Source of the DNA: Zavarzinella sp.
GTDB lineage: Bacteria; Planctomycetota; Planctomycetia; Gemmatales; Gemmataceae
DNA: 64,000 nt
NCBI GenBank assembly: GCA_041399155.1
Contig: JAWKTI010000001.1
Location: forward strand, 1,488,001 to 1,552,000
Direction: 5' to 3'
Below, in pieces: positions 11,131 to 19,476 of this stretch. The notes under the pieces are model-generated. The model saw only the letters and a list, made by a program, of their open reading frames with translations. It was not told the origin of the DNA and searched no databases. The position numbers and the translations under genes were made by a program. Each line of letters begins with the position of its first letter. Positions within the stretch are counted from its first letter, which is position 1.

Positions 11131-11205
11131 CCGGTGTGACTTGGCATTTCAAGTTCATTTACAGTTTTTTAAATACAAGTGAATCGAGAAGTATTTTCAA
11201 TTACA

Positions 11206-13383
11206 TTACTTGATGAAAAGCATTTCGCGATATTTTGGCAATGGCCACAAATCATCTGCAATAATCGATTCTAAAGCATCAGCTGCTTCTCTTACCGCAC
11301 TCATTGCAGGTATCACCTCATCACGGGAGTATTTGGCGTGATCGATTAATTCGCCAGCCGCGTCGTGACCAAGAACATGATCCAGTCTGGTAATAGCACT
11401 CTGTAAAGCCAAAACTCCTGATGAAGTTGATTTGAGCAGATCCATTGGAAAATCAACCCCTGCAGATTTCGAACTGCCAGCAGCAGTTGCAAGTTCGGAC
11501 TGGTAGCGAATTGCAGCAGGCAAAATCATTGTCTGGGCAATGGTACGAGTCAGTTTTGCTTCAATCGCAATCGTTTTAACATAGTTTTCACACAGAATGT
11601 TAAACCGACTCTTCAGTTCATTGGCAGAATAAACACCATATTTCTCAAAGAGACTGATCGATTCTGGCGCAACAACGACTGGAAGTGAATCAACTGTGTT
11701 CTTCAGGTTTGGTAATCCACGTTTTGCGGCTTCGTGATGCCATGCTTCGGAATAGCCATCACCATTGAAGATTACCTTTTTGGATTCGGTAATAATCGAA
11801 GGCAGCAATTCGAGAACTGCCTGGATAATTGGTTTGCCAGCGTTTGTGGCCTTTTCCAGTTCTGTAGCGATGTAATCAAGTGATTCAGCAACTATAGTGT
11901 TCAATACCGTATTCGGTCCAGCAATCGATTGCGAGCTTCCTACAGCACGGAATTCAAACTTATTGCCAGTAAAGGCAAACGGACTGGTGCGGTTTCGGTC
12001 GCCAGCGTCTTTGGGAAGTTGTGGTAATCCAGCAACTCCGATCGACATGTACCCGCCCTGCTTCGTGGAGGTAGGTGGGCCTTTTTCTAATTGCTCGATG
12101 ATATCCTGAAGTTGTTCACCAAGGAAAATAGAAATAATGGCAGGTGGCGCTTCATTGGCACCCAAACGGTGATCGTTGCCCGCGCCTGCAATCGTTACCC
12201 GCAACAATTCTGGGTATTTGGCTACGGCGCGAATCACTGCTGTGCAGAACAGGAGAAACTGCGCATTCTCGTGAGGGGTATCTCCAGGGTTCAGCAGATT
12301 TTCCCCGTCATCCGATGACATCGACCAGTTGTTGTGTTTTCCGGAACCATTGATACCAGAAAATGGTTTTTCATGGAACAATGCAGCTAAGCCGTAACGA
12401 GGAGCAGTGCTGCGGATGATTTCCATTACCAACTGGTTATGGTCGGTGGCTAGGTTCGAATTTTCGAAGATCGGAGCAAATTCGTACTGGCTGGGTGCAA
12501 CTTCATTGTGGCGTGTTTTTACGGGAATTCCCAGCTTGAACAATTGAAGTTCCACATCACCCATGCATGCTAAAACGCGTTCTGGAATGGTGCCAAAATA
12601 TTGGTCTTCCATTTCCTGACCTTTGGGTGGGGTTGCACCAAACAATGTCCGGCCCGCATTAATCAGGTCAGGTCGGTGCATAAAGAATTGTCGATCAATC
12701 AGGAAATATTCCTGTTCTGGCCCCACGGTGGTGTAGACTTTGCTGGCTGACTTCCCAAACAATTTCAAGATTCGAACAGCTTGTTTCGAAAGAGCATCCA
12801 TCGATTTCAGAAGCGGCGTCTTCTTATCAAGTGCATCGCCAGTCCATGAAACGAATGCAGTGGGGATAACCAAAGTCGCCCCATTAGGAAATTCCATAAT
12901 GTAGGGCGGGCTGGAAGGATCCCACGCAGTATATCCACGTGCTTCAAAGGTTGCTCGAATGCCACCTGAAGGGAATGAACTGGCATCAGGCTCACCTTTT
13001 ACCAGTTCCTTACCACTGAACTCAGCGATTGCAGTCCCATCACCATTCGGAGAAACGAAACTATCGTGTTTCTCTGCAGTAATACCAGTCATCGGCTGAA
13101 ACTGGTGGGTAAAGTGGGTGGCACCTTTCTTGATTGCCCATTCTTTCAATGCACTTGCAAATGCTTCTGCAATTTCAGGCGATAACTCATCACCTTTTTT
13201 GATAGTTTTCTGCAGTGCTTTAAATACAGATTTCGGTAAATTTTCCCGTTGAACAGCTTCACTGAAGACATCGCAGCCAAAACAATCCTTGAAGTGCAGA
13301 TTTTTATAATCTACCCGATTCAATTTGTGCTGTGCTGTCGCAATCGACTGAATAATGTCTTTTCTGCCAAAATGTTCGCCCAT
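11206..13383 (-). CDS. glnN: Glutamine synthetase type III
   Basis: A 725-residue type III glutamine synthetase, which makes glutamine from glutamate, ammonium and ATP in the cytoplasm. Length and sequence fit GSIII rather than the 450-residue GSI: the N-terminal segment THFTHQFQPMTGITAEKHDS near residues 95-115 is typical, as are GPEQEYFLID, KHNNWSMS and GAGNDHRLGANEAPPAI, which supply metal and ATP ligands. ATG at 13383 is preceded by GGGGATAAG, a good ribosome site. It lies downstream of the amt-PII pair on the same strand, but a strong hairpin terminator at 13453-13491 stands in between, so it is probably transcribed from its own promoter. I found no GG-N10-GC sigma-54 element in the 146-base gap. 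A second, type I enzyme is encoded at 17985-19415. Confidence 0.95.
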   Translation of the reverse strand: MGEHFGRKDIIQSIATAQHKLNRVDYKNLHFKDCFGCDVFSEAVQRENLPKSVFKALQKTIKKGDELSPEIAEAFASALKEWAIKKGATHFTHQFQPMTGITAEKHDSFVSPNGDGTAIAEFSGKELVKGEPDASSFPSGGIRATFEARGYTAWDPSSPPYIMEFPNGATLVIPTAFVSWTGDALDKKTPLLKSMDALSKQAVRILKLFGKSASKVYTTVGPEQEYFLIDRQFFMHRPDLINAGRTLFGATPPKGQEMEDQYFGTIPERVLACMGDVELQLFKLGIPVKTRHNEVAPSQYEFAPIFENSNLATDHNQLVMEIIRSTAPRYGLAALFHEKPFSGINGSGKHNNWSMSSDDGENLLNPGDTPHENAQFLLFCTAVIRAVAKYPELLRVTIAGAGNDHRLGANEAPPAIISIFLGEQLQDIIEQLEKGPPTSTKQGGYMSIGVAGLPQLPKDAGDRNRTSPFAFTGNKFEFRAVGSSQSIAGPNTVLNTIVAESLDYIATELEKATNAGKPIIQAVLELLPSIITESKKVIFNGDGYSEAWHHEAAKRGLPNLKNTVDSLPVVVAPESISLFEKYGVYSANELKSRFNILCENYVKTIAIEAKLTRTIAQTMILPAAIRYQSELATAAGSSKSAGVDFPMDLLKSTSSGVLALQSAITRLDHVLGHDAAGELIDHAKYSRDEVIPAMSAVREAADALESIIADDLWPLPKYREMLFIK

Positions 13384-13452
13384 CTTATCCCCTGTATTAC
13401 TCTTGATGAATTACTACTGCAAAGAATATTTAACTAACCAAATGACAAAAGG

Positions 13453-13491
13453 AAACGTGTTGCCAGGTAAAGTGTACCTGGCAACACGTTT
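13453..13491 (-). terminator. Strong intrinsic terminator after amt-PII
   Basis: AAACGTGTTGCCAGGT (13453-13468) and ACCTGGCAACACGTTT (13476-13491) form a perfect 16-base-pair stem with a 7-base loop. Read on the minus strand it is followed by a T-rich stretch (CCTTTTGTC). It sits 39 bases past the PII stop and before the type III synthetase gene, so it should end or attenuate the amt-PII transcript. Confidence 0.75.
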
Positions 13492-13529
13492 CAACAATAT
13501 CGGGCTTAAAAGACCGTACTTCAATGCGA

Positions 13530-13889
13530 TCACGGTCCGATCGCTGTTGTTCCTCTTTCACCAGTTCGGATGCGTACGCAATCCTCTAATGGCTGAACGA
13601 ATATCTTGCCATCCCCAATCTGGCCGATTACTTCCGATCGCGCGGAGTGAATGATTGCTTCAACAGCCGCTTCCACAAATGAGTCATTTACTGCAATTTC
13701 CAGCTTTACTTTAGGCAATAGTCGGATTTGCACTTCCTGACCTCGGTACACTTCCGTGTGTCCACGTTGCATACCACAACCTTTCACATCAGTGACGGTC
13801 ATCAGGTAAATGTCCATCTCGTTTAACGCAGTCTGTACTTGTTCCAGCTTTTCAGGGCGTATAATCGCGGTGATTAATTTCACGTGCAT
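13530..13889 (-). CDS. glnB: PII nitrogen-regulatory protein (GlnB/GlnK family)
   Basis: A 119-residue PII trimer subunit that senses ATP/ADP and 2-oxoglutarate and controls ammonium uptake and assimilation. Visible landmarks are the N-terminal strand KLITAIIRPEKL, VTDVKGCG (residues 32-39), the T-loop with GHTEVYRG (43-50), the LPKVKLEI strand, and the Walker-like GDGKIFV loop near residue 90. The T-loop tyrosine that GlnD uridylylates in E. coli (Y51 there) is V53 here, while the neighbouring tyrosine (Y46 there, Y48 here) is kept, so control by uridylylation at that site is ruled out. The gene follows amt by 55 bases on the same strand, the usual glnK-amt type of linkage (order reversed), which suggests it gates the transporter. 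Whether it is GlnB-like or GlnK-like cannot be told by eye. Confidence 0.93.
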   Translation of the reverse strand: MHVKLITAIIRPEKLEQVQTALNEMDIYLMTVTDVKGCGMQRGHTEVYRGQEVQIRLLPKVKLEIAVNDSFVEAAVEAIIHSARSEVIGQIGDGKIFVQPLEDCVRIRTGERGTTAIGP

Positions 13890-13944
13890 ACCTCAGTAAG
13901 TGTTATCAAATCATCAGTTATTTTATATCTGTGTCTACCTGCAA

Positions 13945-16152
13945 TTATTGAACAATGCGAACTTTGACAGCACTTCCAAGCTGTTGCTGGAAAAGAGTTT
14001 GGAGTTTCATCGCAATCTTTCCAGGTTCTCCACCTCGCACACGTACCTGATTGCCTTGAACTGTCGTGATGAATGGGTAGATTTCCTTGAAAGTTTCGTT
14101 TGTAGAAGCAGTCTGTGGATTGCAAATACTGATCCAGGCCTTTTCCACTTCTGTGCTGGTTGCTCCATCAACTACAAGGACATAGCGTTTCATTCCGGGT
14201 GGCACAGATGCTGCCTTTGGCAAGGTGCCAGCAATTGGCAACATTTCACCACCTGAGAAATCAAAGCCAACTTCGCCATGTTCGACAGTATCCAGTCCAG
14301 CAGCTTCATCTTCTGCAGAAACGGTAAAGTTTCCTAAAGTCATTGCCTGAACACCGTATGCGAGCAATAAGCTCAACACAAACGCAAACACAGCAGAGAA
14401 GATTGCGGCTTTCAACTGAATCCAGAATTGGGTTAATGGCCCCTTTCCGTCTTCTTTGTACGTAGCAATTGTTTCTACGAGACTTTTTTCTTCGTCCTGT
14501 AGTGCGGTAATTTTTGCATTGCGGCTTTCAATTCTGCTGTCTGCAAAAGCCCGATTTGTTTTGGCTTCCTCGACCTCTTTTTCTTCTTTAGCAGTAGTAA
14601 CTGCTTTGTCTAAATCAGGAATTTCCTTCTTGATTCCTTCGATTTCAGATTTAACTTCTTCGATTTTGGCGGGAATAGCCTCTTTGCGGCTTTCCAATCC
14701 GCTGACAGCAAAGAAACCGTCGACACTGGCACCCTGGACGGCTGCGTAACAGAAGATACCAGTTAAGACAGCTCCAAGAAATCCACCAATTCCGTGCACG
14801 CCAAATGCATCAAGAGAGTCATCAAACTTAAACTTATTCTTTAACTGAACAGTGAAGTAGCAAACAACACCAGCTATCAAACCGATAACCAGACCACCCC
14901 AGGCATAAACGAAGCCTGCAGCAGGTGTTACTGCAACTAGCCCCGCAACGATCCCAGAAGCAAGTCCAAGTGCAGTTGGCTTGCCTTTGAACAACCATTC
15001 AACAAAAATCCAACTGAATGCAGCCCCGGCAGCGGCAGCCTGGGTGGTACCAAAACCAACAGAAGCAAGCGTGTCTGAGTTAATTGCCGATCCACCGTTG
15101 AACCCAAACCAACCGAACCACAGCATTGCAGCACCAAGTAAGGTGAGCACCAAGCTGCTAGGATGAACAGCGTGGTCAGGGAAACCTTTGCGATTTCGCA
15201 ACACTATACAGCATGCCAAGCCAGCAAACCCTGCAGCGATGTGAACGACGGTGCCACCAGCAAAGTCCAGGGCACCCATTTTACCTAAGAGACCTACCGC
15301 TGTACCACCAATACTACCACCTGGTGTGGCAGGATCGACGTAGAACCAGTCAAATGCCCAGACCATATGAGCCAGCGGGCAGTAAACCAAAGTTACCCAC
15401 AGGATCATGAAAATACACCATGGCCAGAAACGGATACGCTCTGCCAAAGAACCCGAAATCAATGCAGGGGTGATGATGGCAAACATCCCCTGAAACATAA
15501 TGTGGGTGTAAATGGGAATGTTGGTACCTGGCAAGTAATCGGTGGTCTTTACGCCGCTGAGGAAAAACAAATCCCAGCTCCAACCAACCATCCCGCCTTC
15601 CACACCAAATAATCCGACCGTGATCTGCGATGGCCCGAAGGCAAGCCCATATCCGAATGCGATCCAGTAAACGCCGACAACTGCCATCGCGGCATAACTT
15701 TGCATCATCGTTGCCAGAATATTCTTTTTCCGCACCATCCCGCCATAAAACAGAGCGAGACCGGGAGTCATGAAAAGCACGAGTGCACAGGAAGTAAGCA
15801 GCCAGGCGTTGTCACCACGTTGGGTTGCAACAGTAATGTCGCCTTTCATGCTTTCGATTTCGGCCTTCAACTCTTCGGTGGGATCTTTCGCAGGTTCTTT
15901 TTTGTCCTCAGGTTCTACCTGTGGGGCGGGCACAACCGGATTCGCGGGTGCCACCTTCGGTTTTTGTTCAGGCGCAGGTGGCTGAACAGGGTTGTTGTTG
16001 GCTGGTACCTGAACCAGCATCGGTGAATCTATTTTCACCAATCGTGGTTGGGGCCCAAGTTCTTGTGCATGCAAACTTGCTAACGAAGTGCACGCAACAA
16101 CAGCAATAGTTGCTGTCAAGGTGATGGTTTTCTTGCAAAACTCGCGCAACAC
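13945..16152 (-). CDS. amt: Ammonium transporter with coiled-coil insert and C-terminal extension
   Basis: An Amt/Rh family channel for ammonium in the inner membrane, 735 residues against about 400-450 for the usual core. Order: signal peptide (residues 1-29, ending SLHAQ), a Pro-rich and charged segment to about 110, the Amt core starting at NAWLLTSCALVLFM with family segments such as FYGGMVRKKN and GTVVHIAAGFAGLA, and a last helix near LKAAIFSAVFAFVLSL. Between the tenth and last core helices there is an insert of about 85 residues (485-570) rich in E, K and A with heptad character, probably coiled coil. By Amt topology this loop is periplasmic. After the normal tail (GLDTVEHGE) come about 95 more residues (KRYVLVVDG to KVRIVQ) that look alpha/beta and are not PII. 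A close sigma-54 promoter match lies upstream. PII follows. Confidence 0.93.
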   Translation of the reverse strand: MLREFCKKTITLTATIAVVACTSLASLHAQELGPQPRLVKIDSPMLVQVPANNNPVQPPAPEQKPKVAPANPVVPAPQVEPEDKKEPAKDPTEELKAEIESMKGDITVATQRGDNAWLLTSCALVLFMTPGLALFYGGMVRKKNILATMMQSYAAMAVVGVYWIAFGYGLAFGPSQITVGLFGVEGGMVGWSWDLFFLSGVKTTDYLPGTNIPIYTHIMFQGMFAIITPALISGSLAERIRFWPWCIFMILWVTLVYCPLAHMVWAFDWFYVDPATPGGSIGGTAVGLLGKMGALDFAGGTVVHIAAGFAGLACCIVLRNRKGFPDHAVHPSSLVLTLLGAAMLWFGWFGFNGGSAINSDTLASVGFGTTQAAAAGAAFSWIFVEWLFKGKPTALGLASGIVAGLVAVTPAAGFVYAWGGLVIGLIAGVVCYFTVQLKNKFKFDDSLDAFGVHGIGGFLGAVLTGIFCYAAVQGASVDGFFAVSGLESRKEAIPAKIEEVKSEIEGIKKEIPDLDKAVTTAKEEKEVEEAKTNRAFADSRIESRNAKITALQDEEKSLVETIATYKEDGKGPLTQFWIQLKAAIFSAVFAFVLSLLLAYGVQAMTLGNFTVSAEDEAAGLDTVEHGEVGFDFSGGEMLPIAGTLPKAASVPPGMKRYVLVVDGATSTEVEKAWISICNPQTASTNETFKEIYPFITTVQGNQVRVRGGEPGKIAMKLQTLFQQQLGSAVKVRIVQ

Positions 16153-16216
16153 TCTTAATGCTCCCTAATAGTGCGATAAGTTACAGTACAGGTACGAATC
16201 AACACAAGTTGTTAAC

Positions 16217-16231
16217 GCAATTTGAATGCCA
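16217..16231 (-). promoter_or_regulatory. Sigma-54 promoter element for amt-PII
   Basis: Read on the minus strand the bases are TGGCATTCAAATTGC, with GG and GC separated by exactly 10 bases, as in the -24/-12 consensus TGGCAC-N5-TTGC. The expected start of transcription is near 16205, about 53 bases before the amt start. The function fits nitrogen control by an NtrC-type activator; no activator gene is visible in the window. Confidence 0.7.
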
Positions 16232-16321
16232 GAATATCCTTGAAGTGCTCAATTTTTGAACATTGATGCTATATTCCGTTGCACATTGAAATTTTTTTGC
16301 GATTTTTTGCCAGATATCGCC

Positions 16322-16336
16322 GGGGGATCCTTTGCA
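16322..16336 (+). promoter_or_regulatory. Weak sigma-54-like element facing the porin gene
   Basis: GGGGGATCCTTTGCA has GG and GC spaced by 10 bases and a good -12 half (TTTGCA), but the -24 half (CCGGGG) is poor and it lies 200 bases before the start. It could be chance. Confidence 0.25.
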
Positions 16337-16535
16337 CTCCGACATTTGTGCTCACAAATAAGGCAATCGCTGCCCAATTATAAGGCAGGTTATTTTTGTT
16401 AATATGGGCGATTTAGGTTGTTTGAATCAATATTTCTACCCGCCGGTTTCTTTCAACTTCTTGGTGCGACCGATTTCTTCAGCACAATCTGCACCAATGC
16501 CGATTGATAAGACAGCAGCTAATTAGGGGGGACTG

Positions 16536-17958
16536 ATGCGTTCCATATTCAATTATGTGGTTGGAATTGGACTATCGTGGATTTTCTCCGCCTCGCTTCA
16601 GGCACAACCGGTGATTATTGACCTGGAGAATGAGCTGTTGGAAGAAAACACCGAATCTCAGCTTCCCACTTTGCCAGTGAAACCCAAGCCTGCTGAAAAG
16701 CCGATTGAGATTCCGATGGTGGTACAACCACCCCCACAATACATGCACACGAAAAATTGTGGTGAATATGGTTGCGAACTGGGTTGCGAACACCCAGAAG
16801 ATGCCCATTTAATGCGGTTGTTGTACGGTACCCAGCTTGGCGATCACCTTCTGGAGCACCGAATTCGTGTTGGCGGCTGGACGCAGGGCGGCTACACCCA
16901 CTCCAGCAAGAACACTACGAATCTACCGGCAGGCTGGAATGATCGGGCTGATCAATTTTTACTGCAGCAAAAGTGGCTAACAATTCGTCGTGACGTCGAT
17001 CTGGATGCGGAATTTGCTGATTGGGGCTTCAGGGCAGATCTGCAAGTGCAGATTATCGCTACACGCTACAACGTGGTTTCTTCAATGGTCAACTCCAAAA
17101 TAGCCGTGGGAGGCAAAACACGACTGGTTTTGATATGCCACAAGTTTATGGCAGCTATTTTATGCCTGATCTGTTTGAAGGAACGGAATTCCGAGCTGGG
17201 AAACTGCTCACGCCATTCGGCTATGAAGATATGCAATATCTACTCCATTGATTTCAAGAAGCTATCTCACCACCTACGGGCGACCTTTAACCCATATCGG
17301 TGCCATGGCGATCTCTCGGTTCAATGACCAGTTAACTGGGTATTTCATGGTGGCCAATGGTAACGATGTCTTTATCGATCCAGCACAGGAAATTCGTTTT
17401 GTCAGTGCGATGAAGTGGACGACCACCAGTAAAAGAGACACGGTCAGTTTTGGATCGAGTGTGGGTCGTGGAAAATTCAATACTTCCCGCCCGTTTAATG
17501 CCCCCACTACCGCAAGTGCGGTGGAGCCTGCTGGCAGAAACAATGAAAATGTTTTTCATATTTTGTATACCCACGCATTTGGATATAAGCTGGGGTATGC
17601 ACTGGAAGCACTCTATGGCTATCAGACTAATGTGCCCGCCAACGTACCTGGTGGAATTGTGGATTTGCGAAATCGCCCGATGAACGCACAGTGGTATTCT
17701 TTTGCAAACTATCTGACATACCAGATGAGCGATCAAATGGGGGCACTATTCAGATTAGAGTTCTTTAATGATTTGAATGGGCAACGCACTGGCTTTGAAG
17801 GGTGGTATGTTTCCAGCACCCTTGGCTTGACAGTCGAAGTCACAGAATCGATTTTTCTCCGACCGGAAATTCGTTACGATTTCAATGATAAATCAAACGC
17901 TTTTGGTGGCAACCGGAGCTTACTGATGCTCAGCAATGCATTTGTCATCGTCTGGTAA
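16536..17958 (+). CDS. BBP2/OmpL-like outer-membrane porin (two frameshifts)
   Basis: Three overlapping frames together read as one outer-membrane beta-barrel protein of the planctomycete porin type. The first (from ATG 16536, good GGGGGG ribosome site) has a signal peptide ending SLQAQP, a Pro-rich linker, a Cys-containing patch (CGEYGCELGCEHPED) and the opening barrel segment up to WGFRADLQ. The frame then changes near 17045 to SADYRYTLQRGFFNGQL and on to FGYEDMQY, and again at about 17238 to STPLISRSYLTTYGRPLTHIG, ending in alternating strands and a terminal aromatic (FVIVW) usual for barrels. Each shift equals one missing base (or four at the first site); adding T at 17238-17239 restores the second. 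It sits inside the nitrogen island, divergent from amt and convergent with glnA, so a role in passage of ammonium or other small solutes is a guess from context. Confidence 0.75.
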
Positions 17959-17984
17959 TGAGCAAATTGCAATATTGCGATCAA

Positions 17985-19415
17985 TCAAATATCGTAATAT
18001 AAATAAAATTCGTAGGGGTGGGGCCGAATTCGCACAGCATTGGCCTCATCCATTCGCTTCATTTTTACCCAGGTTTCGATTACATCAGGGGTAAATACAT
18101 CGAGGTGGTGCAGGAATTCCTGGTCGCTTTCAAGTGCTTTCAGTGCTTCTTCGAGAGAATGTGGTGTGCTTGGCACCATGCTCAATTCTTCTACGCCCAG
18201 ATCATAAATATCTTTGTCTAATGGCTCCCCAGGGTGGATTTTTCGCTTGATGCCATCGATCATGGCCATCAACATTCCAGCGAACAACAAATAGGGGTTG
18301 GCGGCGGCATCCGGAAGGCGATATTCAATCCTTTTCGTTTGTGAAATCGGCCTCGAAACAGGAATTCTGATCGCAGCAGAACGGTTTCTTTGACTGTAAG
18401 CCAGATTGATTGGTGCTTCAAATCCAGGAACGAGACGTTTATAACTGTTTGTGGTGGGATTACTGAATGCACACAAGGCTGCGGCATGTTTTAATAAGCC
18501 ACCAATAGCAAACTCTGCGACTTCTGATAGTCCTGCGTAACGCGCCCCACCCGGGGAACGTGAACCAGCAAATATATTCTGACCATCTTTCCAGAGTGAA
18601 GTGCTGACGTGTAGACCACTACCATGTTCATTAAACAGTGGTTTTGGCATAAATGTGGCTGTTTTTCCGTGTTTGCGTGCCACATTTTTGACGATGTACT
18701 TATATTTCAACACATTATCGGCACTACGCACCAGATCCACATAACGCGTTTCAACCACTCCATGTCCACCTGTGGCCGCTTCGTGTCGGTGGGATTCAAC
18801 TACCAGCCCACATTCCATCATTGTCCGCATCATCTCCGATCGCAAATCGTGCATTGAATCTGATGGGGGGCATGGAAAATAGCCCTCTGAATAACGCAGC
18901 TTGTGGCCAAGATTAGGTTGTTCTGTGCGTCCTGTGTTCCAGGCTGCTTCGGCACTGTCCACAAAGTAGTAGGCAGCTTGAGTTGTTTGATCATATCTCA
19001 CATCATCAAACACAAAAAACTGAACTTCCGGTCCAAAAAATGCCTCATCGGCAATCCCAGTTGAGCGCATGTAATTGACCGCTTTTCTGGCAACATTTCT
19101 GGGATCGCGGCTGTAATCTTCGTGGGTAATCGGATCGTGGATATTACATAATAATGTTAATGTGGGTTCCTTGCAGAACGGATCCAGAAATGCAGTGTCT
19201 GCCACCGGCTTTACCAGCATGTCCGATTCGTTAATTTCCTTCCAGCCACGAACGTTTGATCCATTAAAACTTAATCCATCTTCAAATGTATCTTCATCCA
19301 GAGATTCGGCTGGGATTGTGAAATGTTGCCATTGGCCGGGAAAATCCATGAAACGCAAGTCGATCGCTTTCACTTCTTTTTCACGAATGTAGGCCAGTAG
19401 TTCCCGTGGTGTCAT
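17985..19415 (-). CDS. glnA: Glutamine synthetase type I
   Basis: A 476-residue GSI-type dodecameric glutamine synthetase. The beta-grasp N-terminus (IDLRFMDFPGQWQHFTIP), the FDGS-like SFNGSNVRGW, the catalytic segment FGPEVQFFVFD, HEAATGGHGVVE, NEHGSGLHV and NRSAAIRIP are all in place. Y404 in DIYDLGVEE matches the adenylylated tyrosine of the GSI-beta group, so GlnE-type control is possible. The start at 19415 lies about 35 bases past the predicted start of transcription of a close sigma-54 element at 19461-19476. It ends 26 bases from the end of the convergent porin gene. Together with the type III enzyme the cell has two unrelated subclasses of the same reaction within 8 kb. Confidence 0.95.
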   Translation of the reverse strand: MTPRELLAYIREKEVKAIDLRFMDFPGQWQHFTIPAESLDEDTFEDGLSFNGSNVRGWKEINESDMLVKPVADTAFLDPFCKEPTLTLLCNIHDPITHEDYSRDPRNVARKAVNYMRSTGIADEAFFGPEVQFFVFDDVRYDQTTQAAYYFVDSAEAAWNTGRTEQPNLGHKLRYSEGYFPCPPSDSMHDLRSEMMRTMMECGLVVESHRHEAATGGHGVVETRYVDLVRSADNVLKYKYIVKNVARKHGKTATFMPKPLFNEHGSGLHVSTSLWKDGQNIFAGSRSPGGARYAGLSEVAEFAIGGLLKHAAALCAFSNPTTNSYKRLVPGFEAPINLAYSQRNRSAAIRIPVSRPISQTKRIEYRLPDAAANPYLLFAGMLMAMIDGIKRKIHPGEPLDKDIYDLGVEELSMVPSTPHSLEEALKALESDQEFLHHLDVFTPDVIETWVKMKRMDEANAVRIRPHPYEFYLYYDI

Positions 19416-19460
19416 TTTGTACCGCTACGAAAAATCAAAATTTTGTTATGCAAGGACTGT

Positions 19461-19476
19461 TGCAAAAGATATGCCA
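19461..19476 (-). promoter_or_regulatory. Sigma-54 promoter element for glnA
   Basis: On the minus strand the bases read TGGCATATCTTTTGCA, with GG-N10-GC spacing and both halves close to the TGGCAC-N5-TTGCA consensus. It begins directly after the stop codon of the upstream gene (19477) and lies 46 bases before the glnA start, which is the normal distance. Confidence 0.75.

Larger units (their letters stand above)
16153..16535. other. Divergent regulatory gap between amt and the porin gene
   Basis: This 383-base gap separates two divergent genes. It holds the sigma-54-type element for amt at 16217-16231, a poorer one facing the porin at 16322-16336, and a GGGGGG ribosome site (about 16527-16532) before ATG 16536. 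I saw no ORF or RNA gene in it. A TTGGTGC / GCACCAA pair of short inverted arms lies near 16460-16496, but its 23-base spacing does not match a standard NtrC site. Confidence 0.5.

Noticed and set aside
16460..16496. TTGGTGC / GCACCAA arms as an NtrC enhancer site
   Set aside because: The 23-base spacing does not fit the compact NtrC site; the arms may be chance.
17972..18000. ATATTGCGAT / ATCGTAATAT hairpin as terminator between porin and glnA
   Set aside because: The stem overlaps the last glnA codons, one pair is G-T, and no T-run follows on either strand.
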